Of a stretch of DNA of 64,000 bases, positions 60,201-64,000 are shown in pieces. The translations under genes were made by a program, and so were the position numbers. The stretch is from Acidobacteriota bacterium (GTDB lineage: Bacteria; Acidobacteriota; UBA890; WLXD01). Position 1 is the stretch's first letter; every line of letters begins with the position of its first letter. The notes beneath the pieces were generated by a model that was not told where the DNA came from, did not search any database, and worked only from the letters and a program-made list of their open reading frames with translations. The DNA lies in NCBI GenBank assembly GCA_012103255.1, contig WLXD01000003.1, positions 453,984 through 517,983 on the forward strand, in the 5' to 3' direction.

Positions 60201-61361
60201 ATGAGCAGTGAGCTCGAGGACCACGAGGTCGGCGCCGACGTACGCGTGCGCCTGATCGAGGATCTCGCAGCTTTCGTGCTCGGCTCGGTGCTCGCCTTCA
60301 TTCTGCTGTGGTACATCCACGGCAACTGGCAGCCCAACTGGGCCCTGGTGTGCGGACTCGTGGGCGGCGTGATCACGCGCCGGTGGGTGCGCCCCAGCTA
60401 CGCGACGTTCCCGCAATACATCCGTCGCCCCGTGAGCATCGGCGTGATCACTTTGGGCACGGTGTTTGCCACCTGGGCCACGCTGGCGCGCGAGCCGGCT
60501 TCCGTGTGGCTGTTCCGCTGGCGCGAGGCTGTCACGCTACCAATCGTCGGCGGCATTCTTGGACTCGGTCTCGCCTCCGTGATTTACACCCACAGGCGTC
60601 TGGAGCGCGAAATCGAGGCGAAACAGCGCCTTGAAGACGACCTCAAGGTCGCCAGTCGGATTCAACAGAGCCTCCTACAAACCCGGGTGCCCGAACGCCG
60701 CTGGGTGGAGACCCACGCCGTGAACCTGGCCTCTCGAGAGGTCGGCGGCGACTACTACGAGATCATCGATTCCGGCGAGACCGGCATCTGTTTCGCAGTG
60801 GGCGACGTCTCGGGCAAGGGCGTCCCAGCGGCCCTGCTCATGTCGTCACTGCAGTCGGCGTTCCTGGCAGCCTACGCGATCGACCCGCGACTCGACCGCG
60901 TGTGCACCGTGGTCAACCAATTCCTTTTCGAGAAGACTACGCCAGAGCGCTACGCGACCTTCTTCGTGGGTCAACTCTCCCCCGACGGGCACCTCACCTA
61001 TGTGAACTGCGGACACAATCCGCCGATGCTGCTCGACGGCCGGGCCCCGGAAACGCTGTTCGGCGGCGGGCGGCCTCTCGGGCTATTCGGCGACAGCGAG
61101 TACACCGTGCAGGAGCTCGAACTGAACCCGGAACACCTGCTCATCGTCTACACGGATGGCGTAACGGAAGCGGTGAACCTGGCCGATGAGGAGTTCGGCG
61201 AGGACCGGCTAGAGAAACTGGTCTCGTCGCACTCTGGCGGCACAGCGACCGACATCGCTGCCGCGGTCCTCGAAGGTATCCGCAGCCATAGCGGCGGCGT
61301 TCAAGATCAGCACGACGACATCACCTTGCTCGTGCTCAGGCCCCGCACGGTGCCGGCGTGA
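60201..61361 (+). CDS. membrane-anchored PP2C-type (SpoIIE) phosphatase
   Basis: 386 residues. The N-terminal ~140 residues form a four-helix membrane domain that is closely similar to that of the next gene's product (shared W-A-T-L-A-R-E-P-x-S-V-W-L-x-R-W-R-E-A). A short coil (E-R-E-I-E-A-K-Q-R-L-E-D-D) joins the SpoIIE domain: G-G-D-Y-Y-E, G-D-V-S-G-K-G-V-P-A-A-L-L-M and V-Y-T-D-G-V-T-E-A, metal ligands intact. Such phosphatases act on anti-sigma-factor antagonists in partner-switching. The next gene starts inside its stop (GTGA). Confidence 0.92.
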   Translation: MSSELEDHEVGADVRVRLIEDLAAFVLGSVLAFILLWYIHGNWQPNWALVCGLVGGVITRRWVRPSYATFPQYIRRPVSIGVITLGTVFATWATLAREPASVWLFRWREAVTLPIVGGILGLGLASVIYTHRRLEREIEAKQRLEDDLKVASRIQQSLLQTRVPERRWVETHAVNLASREVGGDYYEIIDSGETGICFAVGDVSGKGVPAALLMSSLQSAFLAAYAIDPRLDRVCTVVNQFLFEKTTPERYATFFVGQLSPDGHLTYVNCGHNPPMLLDGRAPETLFGGGRPLGLFGDSEYTVQELELNPEHLLIVYTDGVTEAVNLADEEFGEDRLEKLVSSHSGGTATDIAAAVLEGIRSHSGGVQDQHDDITLLVLRPRTVPA

Positions 61362-62482
61362 GCGAACTCACGATCACCACGGATGTCGCGGCCGAGACCG
61401 AAGACGAGCCGGTGGTGCGAGCAAGCCCACGCATGCGTTTGGTCTTCGACCTGATCGCGGTGGTCGGTGGCACCCTCGCTGCGCTCCTGCTCCTCTGGTA
61501 TCTCCATGGGGCCTGGCAGCCCCTCCGCGCGGTGGGATGCGGTCTCATTAGCGGTGTGATTCTGCGGCGTATGGCGCGGCCCACATACTGGAGCTTCCCG
61601 ACCTATCTGCGACGCCCGATCGATACCGGGGTCGTGCTCTTCGGCGCCATCACGACCTCCTGGGCCACGCTCGCCCGCGAACCCACCTCCGTCTGGTTGT
61701 TGCGCTGGCGCGAAGCGGTGACGCTGCCTGTCCTGGCTGCTGTGCTCGGCCTCGGCCTCGTCGGCGTCGTCTACTCGCACGCCCGCATGCGCCGCGAAAT
61801 CGAAGAGGCCCGCGCCCGAGAGGCAGCGCTGCGCGAGTCCGCCCTGCGCGCTCGTCTTCGAGCACTCCAGGCGCAGATCAATCCGCACTTCCTGTTCAAC
61901 GCGTTTAACGCTCTGGCCGAACTCACCCACGCCGAACCGGAAGTCGCCGAACAGATGGTTGGCGATCTGGCGCACATCCTGCGATACACCCTGCGCTCAT
62001 CGGCCGAAGGCATCGTTCCGGTGTCGAAGGAGCTCGAAGTGATCCGGCGCTACCTGCGGGTGGAGCAGGCACGGCTGGGCGATCGACTGAAGATCGTCGA
62101 AGACATCGATCCTGACGCGATCAATCGCCAGCTCCCTGGTCTCGTAATCCAGCCCCTCGTGGAGAACGCCGTGCTGCACGGCGTCGCGCCACGGAGTGGC
62201 GGCGGCACAGTGAGCATCTCGGTAGCGGCCTTCGACGACCATCTCCGCCTGCGCGTGGAAGACGACGGTCCCGGCCTGCCCGACCAGACAAAGGCTGCGC
62301 TCGCCGTGGGCTACGAAGAAGCCATCGAGGGCGATAGCAAGAGTCGAGGTGGCACCGGCGGCGCCGGAGGCGGCCTGGTAAACGTTCGCCAGAGACTGAT
62401 GCTCCGCTACCGAGGCGCAGCAACCCTCGAAACGACAGAACTCGATCCCGGTACCCGTATCGAAGTGAGGATTCCGCAATGA
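61358..62482 (+). CDS. LytS-like membrane histidine kinase
   Basis: 374 residues. The same kind of N-terminal membrane domain as its neighbour, followed by a His_kinase domain with Q-I-N-P-H-F-L-F-N-A-F-N-A-L (phospho-acceptor His) and a HATPase with Q-P-L-V-E-N-A-V-L-H-G and D-D-G-P-G-L-P; a Gly-rich stretch (G-G-T-G-G-A-G-G-G-L) near the end. Overlaps the response regulator (ATGA), so LytS/LytR-type pair. The signal is unknown. Confidence 0.93.
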   Translation: MSELTITTDVAAETEDEPVVRASPRMRLVFDLIAVVGGTLAALLLLWYLHGAWQPLRAVGCGLISGVILRRMARPTYWSFPTYLRRPIDTGVVLFGAITTSWATLAREPTSVWLLRWREAVTLPVLAAVLGLGLVGVVYSHARMRREIEEARAREAALRESALRARLRALQAQINPHFLFNAFNALAELTHAEPEVAEQMVGDLAHILRYTLRSSAEGIVPVSKELEVIRRYLRVEQARLGDRLKIVEDIDPDAINRQLPGLVIQPLVENAVLHGVAPRSGGGTVSISVAAFDDHLRLRVEDDGPGLPDQTKAALAVGYEEAIEGDSKSRGGTGGAGGGLVNVRQRLMLRYRGAATLETTELDPGTRIEVRIPQ

Positions 62483-63267
62483 CGATCCGTGCTCTGGTGG
62501 TCGACGACGAACATCTGGCTCGCCGCCGACTGAAGCGCCTGCTCGGCGCTCACCCCGACGTCGAGGTTGTGGGTGAAGCGGGCGACGGCGACGAGGCGGT
62601 GAAGACCGTGCTCGAGATCCGGCCTGATCTGGTGTTCCTCGATGTGCGCATGCCCAACGCCACCGGCATCGAGGCGCTAGAGCAGTTGCACGAGCACCTG
62701 CCCGATTCGATCCGGCCGCTCGTCGTGTTCACTACCGCCTACGAAGAACACGCCGTGGAGGCCTTCGCGCTCGAAGGCACCGACTACCTCATCAAGCCGA
62801 TCGACAAGGACCAGCTCACGCGAGCGCTGCGGCGTGCCCGCGAAGCGCTGTGGAACCGCGGCGAGCGCGAACGCAGCGCCGATGAATCTGATGCCGGCGA
62901 GGCGTCATCGCCGCAGCCACCAGCCAAGAAGGCCACGCAGCATCTCGCTGGGCACCGGGCAGGAAAGATCGTGAATCTCGCCCTCGAGGACGTGGGCTGC
63001 ATCGCGGTTGAAGACACCATCACCTGGGCCCACACGCCGCAGGGCAAGTACCGACTCAAGTCGGCCCTGCACGAGATCGAGGAGCGACTGTCGTCACCAC
63101 CGTTCGTACGAGTATCGCGGTCGACGATCGTGAATCTCGAGTGGATCGATCACCTCTCCCCGATGTTCTCGGGCACCTACACAGCCTCGCTGCGTGGGGC
63201 CATCGGCATCGAAGTTCACGTGTCGCGGCGCCGAGCGCGTCGGCTGCGTGAACTATTGGGCTGGTAA
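62479..63267 (+). CDS. LytTR-family response regulator
   Basis: 262 residues. Receiver domain with D-D-E near residue 10, phospho-acceptor Asp in V-F-L-D-V-R-M-P (about 55) and K-P-I-D-K. A linker (Ser/Glu-rich, about 130-160) leads to a LytTR DNA-binding domain (D-T-I-T-W-A-H-T, F-V-R-V-S-R-S-T-I-V-N-L-E-W-I). Output of the kinase encoded just upstream. Targets unknown. Confidence 0.94.
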   Translation: MTIRALVVDDEHLARRRLKRLLGAHPDVEVVGEAGDGDEAVKTVLEIRPDLVFLDVRMPNATGIEALEQLHEHLPDSIRPLVVFTTAYEEHAVEAFALEGTDYLIKPIDKDQLTRALRRAREALWNRGERERSADESDAGEASSPQPPAKKATQHLAGHRAGKIVNLALEDVGCIAVEDTITWAHTPQGKYRLKSALHEIEERLSSPPFVRVSRSTIVNLEWIDHLSPMFSGTYTASLRGAIGIEVHVSRRRARRLRELLGW

Positions 63268-63410
63268 GCGCATGCCACTCACCGGCACCTATCGACCAGT
63301 GACACCAGTGAACGGCCGGTCCCGCCGGAACCGGTCGAATCGCCCCATAAGCGTTGACATACTTCCTTTCTTACCGGGATCCAAAGACCCCATCTATTGA
63401 GACCGGATTC

Positions 63411-64000
63411 ATGAAGACGTCGTGTTTGATATTGCGAGGGCTCACCGCCGTGGCAGCCTTCACCTTCTTGCTGCCCGCCCTCGGGCAACAGGAAGAAGCT
63501 CCGTCTATCGAGGAGCAACCAGAGTCGGCGGCGGAGACGGCCAGCAGCTCGGCCATCACGACCGCCCAGCAGAACGCTGAGCCCGAACTTCCGCCGGTCG
63601 CGGATCTACCGCGCTTCGTCAGCGAGATCGTCGGCAACGTCGATGACGTGAATGGCGACCTCTTCTGGTGGGGTCAGTCCGTGAATCTGGCCGGCAGCAT
63701 GCTCAGCGACGTGTTCGCCGGCGGTAGCTCGGTGTCCCTCGACGGCTACGTCGGCAACAACGCCTTCGTGGGCGGCAGCACCGTGAACGTCACCGGCGAG
63801 GTCCAGGGGAACCTCTACATCGCCACTGCCCAGGCGTTTATCCAGGAAGGCGCGCTGATCCACGGCCACGTGCTGTGCTTCTGCGGCTCGCTGACGATCA
63901 ACGGCACCGTGCGGGGCACCGTTCAGGGCAGCGGCGGGCAGACGATCTTGAGTGGCGAGGTCGGCGCCCTGAAACTCGAAGTTGGCACGATCACGCTGAT
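63411..64000 (+). CDS. exported bactofilin-like protein, 3' partial
   Basis: Open from ATG 63411 to the window edge (196 codons visible). A signal peptide (L-T-A-V-A-A-F-T-F-L-L-P-A-L) and a Glu/Ser-rich linker are followed by short regular repeats of a beta-helix (V-N-L-A-G-S-M-L, V-S-L-D-G-Y-V-G, V-N-V-T-G-E-V-Q-G-N-L, L-T-I-N-G-T-V-R-G), as in the bactofilin/polymer-forming family but with an export signal. TTGACA at 63354-63359 could be a -35 box; no good -10 was found. Confidence 0.8.
   Translation, partial: MKTSCLILRGLTAVAAFTFLLPALGQQEEAPSIEEQPESAAETASSSAITTAQQNAEPELPPVADLPRFVSEIVGNVDDVNGDLFWWGQSVNLAGSMLSDVFAGGSSVSLDGYVGNNAFVGGSTVNVTGEVQGNLYIATAQAFIQEGALIHGHVLCFCGSLTINGTVRGTVQGSGGQTILSGEVGALKLEVGTITL

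Noticed and set aside
63354-63382. Sigma-70 promoter before the bactofilin-like gene
   Set aside because: A consensus -35 (TTGACA) is present but no acceptable -10 at 16-18 bp, so no promoter feature is claimed.
1-64000. CRISPR arrays, tRNA or rRNA genes, complete insertion sequences or prophage
   Set aside because: Read on both strands; no regularly spaced repeats, no cloverleaf with anticodon arm, no transposase or phage structural motif recognised.

Overview
This is a GC-rich, densely coded bacterial chromosome segment with about 55 genes, no rRNA or tRNA, and no complete transposase, phage or CRISPR. The gene content suggests a Gram-negative aerobic heterotroph of the Acidobacteriota/Gemmatimonadota type. 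Pointers are a duplicated-permease ABC protein paired with PadR, a DUF5117-type zinc metalloprotease, several secreted S9 peptidases, M32 and M3 peptidases, tandem secreted amidohydrolases, lipoproteins with lipoboxes, and a bactofilin-like protein. The phylum is an inference; nothing in the window fixes it.

Layout. 1-8.1 kb (+): esterase (cut by the left edge), a PAS histidine kinase overlapping a receiver-ATPase response regulator, a secreted metalloprotease, a rhomboid protease and a MATE exporter. 8.1-12.8 kb (-): duplicated permease plus PadR with a perfect palindromic operator, and a secreted PQQ-type propeller with EF-hands. 12.9-16.7 kb (+): membrane protein/HxlR pair behind an AT-rich promoter with a palindrome, then an MFS transporter (frameshifted) coupled to a sulfatase. 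16.7-18.2 kb: a low-density islet with direct and inverted repeats, an orphan small gene and a DUF1801/OmdA-type gene. 18.2-28.3 kb (-): a long co-directional run from an AhpD-like gene to TerC. 28.4-31.9 kb (+): small cysteine protein, frameshifted S9 peptidase, uridine kinase. 31.9-44 kb: M3 peptidase, second MATE protein, NeuC-like epimerase, a frameshifted secreted protein, ankyrin protein, a class III alcohol dehydrogenase/MBL hydrolase/AlbA operon and a leucine-dehydrogenase-like gene. 44-50 kb: B12 uptake operon under a cobalamin riboswitch, D-aminoacylase and an APC permease. 50-56 kb (+): ECF sigma/anti-sigma and two secreted amidohydrolases. 56-64 kb: M23 lipoprotein, proline dehydrogenase, frameshifted six-bladed propeller, EF-P, a three-gene signalling operon and a partial bactofilin-like gene.

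How it works together: many products serve peptide and amino-acid breakdown (M1-like/DUF5117, S9 x2, M32, M3, D-aminoacylase, amidohydrolases, APC permease, proline and leucine dehydrogenases, PLP decarboxylase), which fits a proteolytic lifestyle.

The most exciting signal is at 27802-28344. An AhpD-like gene has an in-frame TGA exactly where the second cysteine of its CxxC site belongs. A perfect 7-bp hairpin with loop GGUCU follows at the spacing expected of a bacterial SECIS element, so it is a strong selenoprotein candidate. Second is a pair of adjacent signalling proteins that share one N-terminal membrane domain but carry opposite kinds of output (PP2C phosphatase and LytS kinase).

Caution: four otherwise intact genes are each broken by one single-base indel (near 14.64, 30.23, 38.11 and 58.96 kb). 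That pattern looks more like assembly error than biology, and it also bears on how far the lone TGA can be trusted.
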